From Vitellaria paradoxa (lineage: Eukaryota > Streptophyta > Magnoliopsida > Ericales > Sapotaceae), in the NCBI GenBank assembly GCA_019916065.1, contig CM034240.1:35515389-35579388 (forward strand): a stretch of 64,000 nt of DNA, given 5' to 3'. Positions 12,818 to 23,665 of the stretch are shown in pieces. Numbering within the stretch: position 1 is the first letter of the stretch; each line of letters starts with the position of its first letter. Made by a program: the position numbers and the translations under genes. The notes under the pieces are model-generated. The model did no database searches. It was not told the DNA's origin and saw nothing but the letters and a program-made list of their open reading frames with translations.

Positions 12818-13689
12818 ATGGTTGGGACTTCTGCAATGGCAAAATTTGATGTGGTGAAGTTCGATGGGATTGGAAACTTCGCATTATGGCAGAGGCGTGT
12901 GAAGGACTTGTTGACGTAACAGGGGATGATGAAAGTATTAACTGGAAAAAAACCTAAAGGAATAAGCCAAGCAGATTGGGATGAACTCAAAGGAAAGGCC
13001 GTTGTTACAATTCGACTCTATCTGGCGGATGAAGTTATGTACCAAGTCATGGATGAGAGTTCTCTGGCGGATGTTTGGAAGAAATTGGAGAATCGGTATA
13101 TGTCAAAGTCATTCACCAATAAATTGTATCTCAAGCAAAAGCTATATGGATTGAAGATGTTGGAGGGTACAGATCTGGTTGCCCATAGAAACATGTTCAA
13201 CCAGATTATCAGCGATCTGCAGAGACTTAATGTTACATTCGTAGATGAAGACAAGGCCCTGATATTGTTAGTATCTCTTTCCTCTTCATATGAACATCTT
13301 GTGACACGTTGCTGTGGGGAAAAGAATCCCTAGATCTGGACGAAGTGTCAACTGCTCTATTTTCTTTTAATCAATGAAGGCTGAGTAATAGCGAGGGTAC
13401 ACAAGGAGTAGGGCTTGTGGCAAAAGGAGGTTCTAATCGGGGAAGGAAGAAGGAACATAATACTAATAGGCGGTTTAATTCAAGATCTGAATCATGTGGT
13501 AGAAATCTGAAGAGCGTTGAATGTTACAAGTGCTATCAGATGGGTCACTACAAAAGGGATTGTCCACAGTTGAAACAAAGAGACGAGAAGAAATCTGAAG
13601 GCAGTTCAAGCTCTGCTAACATTGCACAGAATGATTCAGATTCTAGAGATGGAGATATGCTGTCAGTTTCAGTAAGTAATCTTGATTAG
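12818..13689 (+). pseudogene. Copia gag, broken
   Basis: The frame starts at 12,818 shortly after the primer site, hits a stop at about 12,917, continues in frame from 12,926 to 13,333, then shifts. The Copia gag region (UBN2 type) is followed by a CCHC zinc knuckle, CYKCYQMGHYKRDC, at 13,522-13,563, preceded by an Arg/Lys/Ser-rich stretch. In an active element this would be the capsid/nucleocapsid protein that packages RNA. Several stops mean it can no longer do so. Confidence 0.85.
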
Positions 13690-13692
13690 TTG

Positions 13693-15141
13693 CATGACTT
13701 GTGGATATTAGATTCTGGTTGTTCCTATCACATGTGTCCACACTAAGATTGGTTTCTCTCTTATCGTTCAGTAGATTGAGATTCTGTTTCAATGGATAAC
13801 GACGCTACATGCAAGGTTACCGGGTAGGGAACCATTAAAATCAAGATGTTTGATGGAGTAGTGAGGGTGTTGGGTGATGCCAGGCACGTACCAGAATTGA
13901 AAAAGAATCTTATCCACCTAGGTGCTTTGGACTCGAGTGGCTACAGTTACAAGTCAGAAGGTGGAGTCCTGAAGGTTATGAAAGGAGCCATGGTAGTTAT
14001 GAAGGGTCAAAAGCAGCTAAGAAACATCTATAAACTAGTAAGGAGTACGGTTGTAAGTGGAGCATCAGTTACAAAATTTGAATCAGACGATACGCTATTA
14101 TGGCACATGCAGCTGGGCTATATTAGAGAGCGTGGCATGAAGGAGCTAGTAAGGAGAAATCTGTTGAAAGGTACAAAGACTTGCAAGCTAGATTTCTACA
14201 AATTCTATGTCCTTGAGAAGCAGTATAAGGTACAGTTCAAGAGGGCCAAGCATATTACTCATGGCGTGCTGGATTATGTGCACTCAGACGTGTGGGGACC
14301 AATGAGAGAACCATCTAAAGGTAGTGCCCAGTATTTTGTCACCTTTATTGATGATTTCTCTCAGAAAGTTTGGGTATATTTCATAAAGCACAAGTTTGAA
14401 ACATTTGCCAAGTTCAGATTATGGAAAGCTGAAGTTGAAAATCAGACGGGAAGAAAAATCAAGTACTTGAGGTCTGATAATGGTACAAAATACAAAGATA
14501 AATACTTTTTAAAGTTCTGTGAGGAGCAGGGCATTCAACGACATTTTACAGTGCAAAAGACACCACAACAAAATGGTGTGGCTGAGAATATGAACAGGAC
14601 ACTTACAAAAAGGGCAAGGTGCATGAGATTGAATGTAGGGCTTCCAAAGAGTTTCTAGGCAGAAGCAATTGACATCGCTTGTCACATCCTAAATAGATCA
14701 CCACAGATTGCATTGAATAATAAGGTTACAAAAGAGGTATAGTCTGGCCACAAGGTTGATTATTCAAATTTAAGAATTTTTGGGTGTCCTACTTATGTTC
14801 ATGTGTCTAGTGATGAGAGGTCCAAACTTGACCCAACGCCCAGGAAGTGCATTTTTCTTAGGTATGAGAAAGGTATTAAAGGGTTTAAGTTTTGGGATCT
14901 TGAACAAAAGAAGAAGGTGGTCAGTCGGGATGTGAAGTTTGATGAAGCTTCTATGCTTAAGGCTTTTCAAGAGGGTAAAACACTGATTCAATTGATGATA
15001 GTGGCAGCAATAAACAGATTGAGTTTGACAATTCAAATGAAGAGGCTAGTCTTTCACGTACAGATGATACTGATACAGCTTACCAGGAGCACCAGTCCAT
15101 TGCTTTGGGCAGACAAAGACGTGTCATTGAGTCACCAATAA
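13693..15141 (+). pseudogene. Copia protease and integrase, broken
   Basis: The aspartic protease core DSG is at 13,711-13,719 in the context LDSGCSYHM. The integrase follows in a 270-codon open block (13,846-14,658): a degenerate zinc-binding start (WHMQLGY), then catalytic-core motifs HSDVWGP, RSDNGTKY and QQNGVAEN, which carry the D, D and E of the DDE triad. The C-terminal GKGYG-like stretch continues to about 14,950 after a stop at 14,658. Upstream stops separate it from gag. Function is lost, though the catalytic triad itself is still readable. Confidence 0.85.
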
Positions 15142-16420
15142 GGTACAGTTTTGAAGATATGGTTTCTTATGCTCTCATTACCTGTAGTAGTGATCCTATT
15201 ACTTTTCAAGAGGCTGTTAGTTTCCAAGAGAAAAATAAGTGGATGGAAGATATGGCAGAAGAGATGGAGTCTACAAATGGGTACAAGAAGTCATTATATG
15301 GGCTTAAGCAGTCTTCTAGGCAGTAGTACAAAAAGTTTAAGTTGTACATGATCCAAATTAGCTACACTCACTATGAGTATGGTTGTTGTGTTTACTATAG
15401 GGTACTTGATAATAATTCTTATATCCTGTTGATGCTCTACGTGGATGATATAGTGATAACTGCAAAGAGCAAGATTGAAATAGACAAATTGAAATCACTA
15501 TTGAGTAAGAAGTTTTGAAATGAATGACTTAGGAGCTGCAAAGAAGATCCTTGGTATGGAAATTCACCGGGATAGAAAGTCCAGAAAGTTGTGGCTGTCT
15601 CAGACTGATTATGTATAGAAGGTACTTGAGCAGTTCAGCATGGTAGATGCAAAACCAGTTAGTACACCTTTAGTGGGTCACTTCAGGTTATCAGTCTCTC
15701 AATGTCCAAATACTGAAGATAAGGTTGTAGTTATGTCAAAGGTGCCATATGGTAGTGTAGTGGGATGTTTGATGTATGCGATGGTGTGCACTAGACCAAA
15801 TATAGCACATGCAGTGAGCATGGTAAGCAAATATATGGCAAAACCAGGAAGAGAGCATTGGAGAGCAGTAAAATGGATTCTCAGGTACTTAAGAGGCACA
15901 GCAGATTGGGGCATTATGTTTGAGCAGCAGAATGGTAGAGCTTTGGTTCAAGGGTACGTGGATGCTGATTATGCAGGAGACTCAGATGATAGAAGATCGA
16001 ACACAGGGTATGTGTTCACTTTGGTTGGTGGACCTATTTGTTGGAGATCTATGGTGAAGTCACTTATCGCATTATCCACAACTGAAGCAGAATACATGGC
16101 AATCACAGAAGCTGCTAAGGAAGCTTTGTGGTTGAAAGGGCTGATCAGATAACTGGGCATTAAACATAGCGGAGTGGAGCTGTGGTGTGGCAGTCTGAGT
16201 GCTATTTTCTTGGCAAAGCACCAGGTATACCATGCTAGAACAAAGCACATTGACGTAAGATTTCACAAGATCAAGGAACTACTTAGTTTGGGTGAATTAG
16301 TGATTGATAAAGTTCACACATCAGATAACGCAGCAGCTATGTTGATAAAGTCGATCACTACAGAAAAGTTCAAGCACTGCTTAAACTTGACTAATGTCTC
16401 TAGGTGCTACATAGGAGACG
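15142..16420 (+). pseudogene. Copia reverse transcriptase (internally deleted) and RNase H
   Basis: The RT N-terminal region (KNKWMEDMAEEMES) jumps directly to SLYGLKQSSRQ at about 15,290, so roughly 100 residues of the RT palm/fingers are missing. The catalytic YVDD box is present at 15,438-15,449. RNase H follows from 15,640, with VDADYAGDSDDRRS and STTEAEYMA motifs, then the terminal KHIDVRFHKIKELL block. Stops occur at 15,324, 15,616 and 16,150. The deletion alone would abolish reverse transcription. Confidence 0.85.
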
Positions 16421-16487
16421 GTTCCCCCCCTAACTCACTCGTTCCAGGTGGAGTTCTGCAGAATTTCCTAAGGTGTGAATATCCACC

Positions 16488-16620
16488 AAGGTGGAGATTA
16501 TTAAGATATGTGATTCATATTCAAACTGAAGAACTAAGAAGGAACGAGGAGTTTTTGAAGCGGAACGTAGTAGAGTATAGTGAGCGGGGCGTTGCTTTCT
16601 TCATTCATATTCAGACAACA
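16488..16620 (+). repeat. Polypurine tract and internally deleted 3' LTR
   Basis: The polypurine tract AAGGTGGAGAT is followed by a 122-bp LTR copy. It matches the 5' LTR from its start up to GTGAGCGGG, then skips about 305 bp and resumes at GTTGCTTTCTTCATTCATAT to the end. The deleted part includes the TATA region and the 23-bp tandem unit. Both outer ends are intact, so this is a deletion inside the LTR, not a truncation. Confidence 0.85.
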
Positions 16621-16625
16621 ATTTT

Positions 16626-18040
16626 GATTCTGATTTTGAAAATTCAGATGACGAATACTACGCAATTAGCGTGTGAATAAAGGTTCATCTGATTCTGAAA
16701 CTGAAACACTAGCTAATCTATAATTAGATGAAGAACTAGCAAGAAAGCTAGATAAATCTCTAAACCTAGACAAAAAACTAAAGAAGAGAAAAATAGGAAC
16801 ATCAGATCACCTAGATGAAGATCCAGAAACTAAATCCGTTATTGGAAAAAGATCTTTTCTTGAGCATATTTATGTAAAAGAAAAATGTGAATCTAGTTTC
16901 GATGAGGTTTATATTAAAAAAGAACAAGAATATAATCCTTTTAAAAGAGAAGACTTAAATTAATTCAATGTTACTACTAATGGGATATATCTAAACCTTA
17001 ATGATGTACATCCCAGAGACTATGTAAGTATTATTGAATAATGGGCACAAGACATGTCCATTGTCATAACTCATTATAAAAATACATGGGATAGGAAAAG
17101 ATTCCTAAACTATATAGCAGGAACATTATAAGGAAATGTTCTAAATTGGCTAAAAGTTTGGAAAGGATCTGAAGATGGCAAATGAGAAAAAACTTCTGTT
17201 TTACTAAGTAAAGATAGAGAAAATAATTTTGCAAAAATTCTCTCAAAGTTTTCTATATTAATCAAAAGAAATTTTTGCGGAATAATATCTTTAGAGGAAC
17301 ACCAAAAAGAGGTGAAATATGTTTTATCAAAAATAAAACTTTGCGATGTATGTAAATACACAAATTTTGTAAAATTATATCAAAAATACTTTTGGATGTT
17401 ATAACCTGAAAGTAAGCTTCATTGGAAGAAACAATTTTTTCATAAACTCCCAAATCCATGGGATAAAATATGTGAAAAACAATATGCAAAACACCAACAA
17501 AAAATTAGTAGTTCTAATTTTTTAGGATTAAAGATTAGTTTTAATTATAAAATAATAACCGAACACTGTCTTCAAAGAAAAACCTAGAAATAGGTAAAAA
17601 AATCAATTGTCTAAATTAGTTGAAGGAAAGGCCTGGTGTGACAAAATTCTAAAAGAAAATGGAGAAATTAGATGCTCTATGAATAAACCATATGACAGAT
17701 GCAAGAAAAAACATTTTAAAATTAAAAAGTAAAAATCTGGAAATAAAAGAATATTTCCAAAGAAGAGATATGTTAGAAAATTCAAGAAAAAAAATTCAAA
17801 AAAAAGGTCATTAAAAAACTGCACTTGCTATTTTTGTAATGAAAATGGTCATATTGCACCTAATTATTCAAAAAAGAATAATAAGGTAGTTAAATTTCTA
17901 GAAGAAAATAACCTAAAAATTTGTTTAGGGCAAGAAATAGACTCAGAGGAAGAAGTTTTATATGAAATAGAATTTGCTTATTCGGATTCTACAGAAAAAG
18001 TGAAGAATTCATTTTATGATGTAGGAAACAAATCCTACTA
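16626..18040 (+). pseudogene. Endogenous pararetrovirus coat protein, broken
   Basis: It resumes right after the Copia target duplication with an acidic stretch (DSDFENSDDEYY), typical of caulimovirid coat-protein N-termini. Lys/Glu-rich and then Trp/Phe-rich core segments follow, and then a Lys-rich tail with the zinc finger CTCYFCNENGHIAPNY (17,820-17,868). The family pattern is C-x-C-x2-C-x4-H-x4-C; here the last Cys is Tyr. At least eight stops or frame changes interrupt it. In the virus this would form the icosahedral or bacilliform capsid and bind the RNA template. Confidence 0.8.
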
Positions 18041-18060
18041 ATAAAAATCTAGAAACCTTT

Positions 18061-18666
18061 AAGCCAGTTCCTAAAAATGAATTAAACCAAATTTATTTAG
18101 GAGACATAATCAAAGAAGATATGACAATTGAAAATGATAAATTAATCAAATATAAAAGTCTTAAAATAGAATACTTATATATTAAATCCAAGTTTAAACC
18201 TTGGCAAGCCCTACACTTCGAAAGATGTGAAGGTATAACAGAGGCTAGATCCTCCTCCAATGGGCAAGTCGAAATAAAAATTTTTGTTGAAGAAAAAATT
18301 AAGAGACTTAAACAAAAGTATCCTAAAGTAAGATTCATCCATATTGGTATAATCCAAATAGAGATTAGGCCATTATTTAGACTTGGAGTGGACTCACCAA
18401 TCTTATTGTTTAGACTCGGAGTGGACTCACCAATCCTAAGTGTAGTCCAAGATAAGAGATTCTATAACTCTGTTCAATCATTAATAGGGGGAATAGAATC
18501 AAATCTTGTTTCTGGAGAAATTCTCTTCAGAATCAAACCAAATTATTTTGTGCCCATAAATGATAAAAAAATCCAAGACTTATTAACAATGAAAATTCAA
18601 ACTCAAAATATTAAGACAGATGATAATGCCAATGATATAAAAATATCTTGGAAAGTTGTTCATTAA
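18061..18666 (+). pseudogene. Endogenous pararetrovirus movement protein (30K superfamily) fragment
   Basis: The 181-codon block from 18,121 to 18,666 is the longest uninterrupted viral frame. Segments such as VRFIHIGIIQIEIRPLFR and QSLIGGIESNLVSGEILF follow the pattern of caulimovirid movement proteins, which form tubules through plasmodesmata. It sits directly downstream of the coat-protein zinc finger, as in cavemoviruses. An exact 33-bp tandem duplication at 18,378-18,443 adds 11 in-frame codons in the conserved core. It stops at 18,666, with degraded continuation to about 18,990. Confidence 0.8.
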
Positions 18667-19072
18667 TTAACTAATGATACTAAAGTCAAAACAAATAAAG
18701 CTAATTTCGGTATGTTTGAGTTATATAAACCCAAATCCTTTGACGCTGAAATCAAATCAAGATTGGTTGATATATAAGATTTGAGAATACCAAAAGAATG
18801 GGTATTTGAAAATTTCACAAGAGATCAACCAGAATTTCTTGTAGATCAATTGAATTTCAAGTATTAGGTAATGCACCCTACTTCAGAGATAACTGAATAT
18901 CTATAAGTAGAAAATTGTTCAAAATAAATAACTTCAAAAACATTGAGAAGGTTCCTTCAGCTCAAGTAGCTTTGACAAAGAAAGTGGATTAAGAAGAATC
19001 CAAGTCCTAGTTCTTTCTGGAAGTTCTTCTAACGAAGAAGAACAAAAATCCATTATTTTTTAACAAATAAAT

Positions 19073-20247
19073 ATGAATTCAAAAATAATATTATTTTCTT
19101 ATAATCAAAATAAGAGAAAATATTGTTATATTGAGATCACATATGAGTTTGAAGGCTATAAACCATACAGCCTACATGCACTTATAGATGCTGTAGTTGC
19201 AACTGCAATATGTCAATCAAATGTCATACCCAAAGAATATTGGATTCAAATGAAAATCCTATCTTAGCAAAAAATGCTAATGACACCACTTCTATAATGG
19301 ACCCCAAAGCAAAGGACATTATATTTTCTATAAAAACAACCAAATGTAAAAAGACCTTTAGGAATTCAAAAATATTATGTTTTCCTTTAATACATGGCAA
19401 TATACTTTTAGGAAATAATTTTCTCGCTTAGTATTACTCTATGAGTGTATCCTATGATCATGTAACCTTAACTAATAGAAACAAATCTTATCAGATTCCT
19501 TGGATAAAAACACATAATTCAGTCTGCACTAAAAGATTTATATTAGTCTAGCGTGGTGATAGTAGTCCAATTTTAATCGATTCATTAAAATCAATTGATG
19601 AATCTCATAGAGTTTATAACAGATTAAGCCCCAATTTCTCAAAAGATCCTTTAATGCTATAGGAAAAAGCTCTCAGATGTTGTCATGATGAACAGAAAAT
19701 AATTAGGGTAAAACCTATGGTCTATACCAAATAGAATGTAGACGAATTTTAAGTTTAAATAAAAGAACTTGTTGATAAGAGACTTATCGAACCAACTAGA
19801 AGTCAACATTCCAGTCCTGCTTTTTTTGTAATAAATTATAGTGAAAGAAAAAAAGGAAAAGTTAGGATGGTCATCAATTACAAAAAATTAAATAAAATTT
19901 TGATTTTTGATGGGTATTTTATAACTAGAAAAGATGTTTTAGTAACTCAAACTAGAGGTGCTAAAATATTTAGTAAGTTTGATTATAAATTAGGCTTTTG
20001 GCAAATTAAGCTTACAGAAGAGTTAAAATCATTGACTGCTTTCTCAGCTCCATATGGCCATTACCACTGGACAGTTTTACTATTTGGAATATGTAATACG
20101 CCGCAAATATTTCAAAGATGGATGGACAATATTTTTAAAGATATTAAAGATTTCTGTCTATTCTATATAAATAATGTAATGGTTCTTTCCAAAAATAAAG
20201 AAAAGCATAAACATCACTTAGAAATAGTTTGTAAAAAAATTTTTTGA
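19073..20247 (+). pseudogene. Endogenous pararetrovirus protease and reverse transcriptase, broken
   Basis: The aspartic-protease site at 19,187-19,195 reads D-A-V where D-T-G is expected, so the flap-proximal residues are lost. Protease-like sequence runs to about 19,440. RT motifs follow: VINYKKLN (about 19,870), FDYKLGFWQIKL (about 19,978), TAFSAPYGHYHW (about 20,036) and IFQRWMDNIF. GHYHW-type residues are typical of caulimovirid rather than Ty3 RTs. The catalytic box at 20,164-20,175 is YINN instead of YVDD, so both metal-binding Asp are replaced and the enzyme would be dead even without the stops. Confidence 0.85.
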
Positions 20248-21058
20248 TAATAGAATAATTCTCAGTCCAAAAAAGATTGAGATAGAAAAAAAAAAGAAAT
20301 TGATTATTTGAGAATTGTACTCAGTTAAATAGGGATTGTGTTAGAACTTCATGCAATCACAAAAATTAAAGAGTTCCCAAAAAAATTGAAAACTCTGAAA
20401 GACTTGCAAAGTATTCTTGGTTTATTAAACTACGGAAGATAGTTTGTAGTAAGTCTTTCTAAATGGAAAAACCATTCCTTGAACAGTTGAAAAAAGCTTA
20501 AAACAATAAAAAGAATTTTAATATAAAAATAGAACGGAATGAGAAAGATATAAGGAGATTAAAAGACATCAAAACCTTATTCAAACCTAATCTAAAGATT
20601 TATTTTTCTACAGAATCTGATCTCTTAATTCTAGAGACCGATGCTTGAGAAATGTTTTAGGAGTAGTATTAAAAGCAATAAAAATAAAAGAAAAATCTGA
20701 ACGAACAGACATACTCAAGACTCTTAAAGAACAAAAAGGTTCTAAAGAATTAATATGTGGAAAGAATTCTAGTAAGTTCAAACTAAATGAACTTAATTAT
20801 ATTATTTTGAAAAAAGAACTAGTAGCCATAAAAAATGATATAAAGAGATTTCAAATTTATTTAGCTCCCGTTAAGTTTCTGATAAGGACAAATAATCAAG
20901 CGATTAAAAACTTTCTTAAGAAAAAGATAGTTGAAGATAGCCTTAGAAAAATGAGATGGTCTAATTATATTTCCCAGTATTCATTTGAAGTTGAGTATAT
21001 TGGATCTACTAAAAATGTTCTTGTAGATTATCTTAGGCGGCATCTAGATGGATATTAA
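20248..21058 (+). pseudogene. Endogenous pararetrovirus RT thumb and RNase H, broken
   Basis: After a frameshift near 20,245 the RT connection region continues with stops to about 20,580. RNase H begins near 20,625 with an ETDA motif holding its first catalytic Asp, immediately followed by a stop at 20,647. The frame 20,645-21,058 carries the later RNase H segments, including KFKLNELNYIILKKELVAI and FLIRTNNQAIKNF, and ends RRHLDGY, close to the usual polymerase C-terminus. Confidence 0.75.
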
Positions 21059-21064
21059 AGACTA

Positions 21065-22260
21065 ACAAAGTTCTTCATGTTGTAGAAATCAGAAAAGTCA
21101 AATAAGGCTGAGATGTCTAGGGCAACCAGCTCTAAGGGCAAAGAAGCAACAGTTAAACAAGTTGAAAGCACCTTTTCTAGAAAAATATTTCAGAAAAGCT
21201 TATCTCAAAGAAGTTATACTCAAGTAGTGCTAAAAAAGCACTTGCTTTGACAAAGAAGTCATACCAGATTTTTTCAATCTTGGTTTGGAGAATAAACTCC
21301 ATGAACTCCTGAATAAAATATAGAAAAGCCATATTTCAGGGAAAACTATAAATTCTACAAAACAATGACAGGAATGCCATATGAGCTAAAAAAGTTTCAA
21401 GACAAAATTAATAATTTAAAAGAATTATCAAAAAAATATGATTTGAAAATTTAATTTTGAAACTTCTTTATTTGATTATCAAAAGATTTCTGAAATTTAA
21501 CAAATCATAAAAATTTTAGAAATCACCAACGGTAATTCTCATTTTGAAAAAGTCAAAAGAATTAAGCTCTATGAAGAAGCTAAACAAGATCTTCCTGGAG
21601 CAGTATTTTCTATTGTTGATAAATATATTAACAATTAGAGGATTAAACCAATCCTTCAAGATTTTTTTGATAAGATTAGATTTGGTCCTATTTTTTATAT
21701 CAAAAAAATTCAATTTGACCTTCAAAATGACAATTGGATGTTCAAAACAATTAATTAGGGTTTGGTCAAAAAGATCATCTTCAATCTATTGGAGGCAATA
21801 GCTTATCTAGATTTTCCAGCACTGATCAAAACCATGATCAGCAAAATTCCTTATGGCTTTAAAAGACAAACCATGACTTTTGAAATTTACAATTCTGTTT
21901 GTTGGCGATACAATGAGAGATTTTACGAGCCATATCAGATCTGGAAATTAAGGGAATATTCCATCTCTGATACTTATGTTTCATCTAATCTAGTGAAAAA
22001 AGAAGTCACTTCAGAAAAATAAATTTTATTATGGTCTTGGGTAGAATTGGTTTACAATACCAAAATTCTACAAAACATGCCAAAAAAACATATGGTAACT
22101 GATGGTAGGAGATTATTTATATCTTCTACTCTGCCCCCATTAATGTTCCAAGCTACTAAAGAATAGAGAAAAGAAGCGTTTGACTTTTTAAACAAAATTA
22201 GTCGAATGGAGATCGATACTTCATCTGAGGTAGCAATTTACCTCGATGATATATGAAAAA
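21065..22260 (+). pseudogene. Possible endogenous pararetrovirus inclusion-body/transactivator frame, broken
   Basis: Coding-like, Lys-rich sequence continues straight after RNase H across three frames, with open stretches 21,544-21,801 and 21,762-22,022. I see no diagnostic motif. Its position after the polymerase and before the promoter is where cavemo- and solendoviruses carry the inclusion-body/translation transactivator gene, and that is the whole basis for the call. It could instead be a C-terminal extension of the polyprotein. Confidence 0.4.
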
Positions 22261-22479
22261 TTTGAAGCAAAAATGGAATTATAAGCCGCACTCTCTCAGC
22301 TAAAGAAGCCCAAGCAGAATAGGATTATTGAAAAAATATGACCGAAAAGGAGTGGCACAATATCGAAAATATGATGGAAGGCTAACAAAAGCTACACCAT
22401 CAGGAAGGGCGTAGTACACCAATCAGGAATATTGCTATAAGAAAAAGAATAAACTTTTCCAGAAGTAGGCCATGACCGA

Positions 22480-22845
22480 CTGCACCCTTATCTAGCACAC
22501 GACAGAGCCCATGTGAAGATATGTGAAGGAATCTACTTTAACCAAAAGCAATTCCATTATTGTACTTTTTTCTTTTCTAAACGTGTCTATTTTTCTAGAG
22601 CCTGCTTTTCTTATCTTTTATTTCAATGTATTTGAAATCCGGGATTCAAGTCTGAAGTAAGAGTCTATAAGTAGGTTTGACTATGGTGACGAGGGAAACG
22701 AGGAAAAAATTAGAATAGCGTTCTCTTCATCTCTTGTATTTTGTCCTTATGTAATAGTAAAGTATTAATCATAGTTTGAGTATTTTTCTATTACTCTGAG
22801 TGTTCTTATTTTCCTAACTTGAACATCCAAGCGAAATTTACTTAC
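22480..22845 (+). promoter_or_regulatory. Pararetroviral intergenic region with TATA box and leader
   Basis: This non-coding stretch between the last viral frame and the primer site corresponds to the 35S-type promoter region. A TATA-like CTATAAGTAGG is at 22,664-22,674. The roughly 170 bases between it and the primer site would be the leader of the pregenomic RNA. Whether it still drives transcription cannot be told from sequence. Confidence 0.55.
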
Positions 22846-22858
22846 TAGTATCAGAGCC
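22846..22858 (+). promoter_or_regulatory. tRNA-Met primer-binding site of the pararetrovirus
   Basis: TAGTATCAGAGCC matches the complement of the initiator tRNA-Met 3' end, TGGTATCAGAGCC, at 12 of 13 positions. In Caulimoviridae this site primes minus-strand DNA and is the conventional genome position 1. Its position at the 3' side of the insertion shows where the circular genome was opened. Confidence 0.75.
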
Positions 22859-23479
22859 CAGACAATTTCTGAGGCTGTGAACTACCAACTCCATGAAAGT
22901 TAGTAGCCTATGAACTATGATACTAGAGTTTATCTTATCTTTTTTGCTTCTATTAAATATTTTTGTACTTATATATGTAATTTTAAAGCTTCAAGAAGTC
23001 CTTTAATTGTTTTATACGATCTGTATTTAATATTAATAGACTTATCTGTTGATTGTAGAGTAGATCAAGAGACAAAAAATATCATAAATTTAAAAATTAG
23101 GATATTAGGAAGTATGTGTGGATTCTAAGGGAGTGTTTTATAATTACTAAAAGCTATTAGGGTGTTTCTATAAAATAGTTGTACGATCCAATGTGGTTCC
23201 CAGGGGTTATTCTGTTATTTCTAAAAACTGTGGGGCTACAGGGGGTGTAAGTGTAATAGGTTGAAAAGTTTAAAGGCTATTAATGTAGGTTACTCTAATC
23301 TTAATCTAGCCTTCAGTATATATGGATTGATTTCAATTAAAAGTAAAATAATTCATGAATACACGTTGAAAAGCAACATGACTAATCTCTAACTTTTCTC
23401 GGGGGGTAAGTCATTACTTCTATTCTTTATCACTCTTTCTTTCATCCAAAGATAGTGTTAACTTTGTTTGCATTTGAAG

Positions 23480-23665
23480 TGTTAAACTTGGCCAAAATTT
23501 TTAATTTTCATTAATTTTTTTATTTTTCTCCAACTTTTACCAATATTTTTTAACTTTCAACAACTTTTTTTACATTTTTTGAACAACATACCGATTATCT
23601 AGCAATCTAAAATTTATCTAATTTTATTTTTTTGCCAAAATTTGACATTCCAAACAGGCACTTTA
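23480..23665. repeat. T-rich MITE-like repeat
   Basis: It starts near GTGTTAAACTTGGCCAAAAT and ends near TTTGACATTCCAAACAGGCA. The two ends are roughly complementary (TTGGCCAAAATTT... and ...CAAAATTTGACATTCCAAAC) and the interior is T-rich. It resembles the blocks at 3677-3892 and 63,078-63,240. Confidence 0.4.

Larger units (their letters stand above)
12361..16625 (+). mobile_element. Nested Copia LTR retrotransposon (Tnt1/Tork-like), decayed
   Basis: The element runs 12,366-16,620 and lies inside the pararetrovirus. Its LTRs (12,366-12,793 and 16,499-16,620) are flanked by ATTCT (12,361-12,365) and ATTTT (16,621-16,625), a 4-of-5 target duplication. The order is gag, protease, integrase, RT, RNase H, which defines Ty1/Copia. 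The polypurine tract AAGGTGGAGAT directly precedes the 3' LTR. Stops, frameshifts and an RT deletion disable it. It must be younger than the viral insertion it splits. Confidence 0.9.
11690..23130 (+). mobile_element. Endogenous pararetrovirus (Caulimoviridae), decayed, interrupted by a Copia element
   Basis: Outside the nested Copia element the region carries pararetroviral modules in this order: coat-protein-like with zinc finger, 30K-type movement protein, protease, reverse transcriptase, RNase H, a possible inclusion-body/transactivator frame, a TATA-bearing promoter and a tRNA-Met primer site. Coat protein before movement protein, with the polymerase separate downstream, is the order I know for cavemoviruses and solendoviruses, so I infer that group; badnaviruses and florendoviruses place the movement protein first. 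Because the primer site marks the genome start yet lies at the far end, the copy is circularly permuted. Every module has stops or frameshifts and catalytic residues are lost, so it is a relic. The outer limits are approximate. Confidence 0.85.

Noticed and set aside
19867..20247. RT segment as Ty3/Gypsy retrotransposon
   Set aside because: The GHYHW-type residues, the upstream 30K movement-protein sequence and the C-x-C-x2-C coat-protein finger point to Caulimoviridae; no integrase was found.
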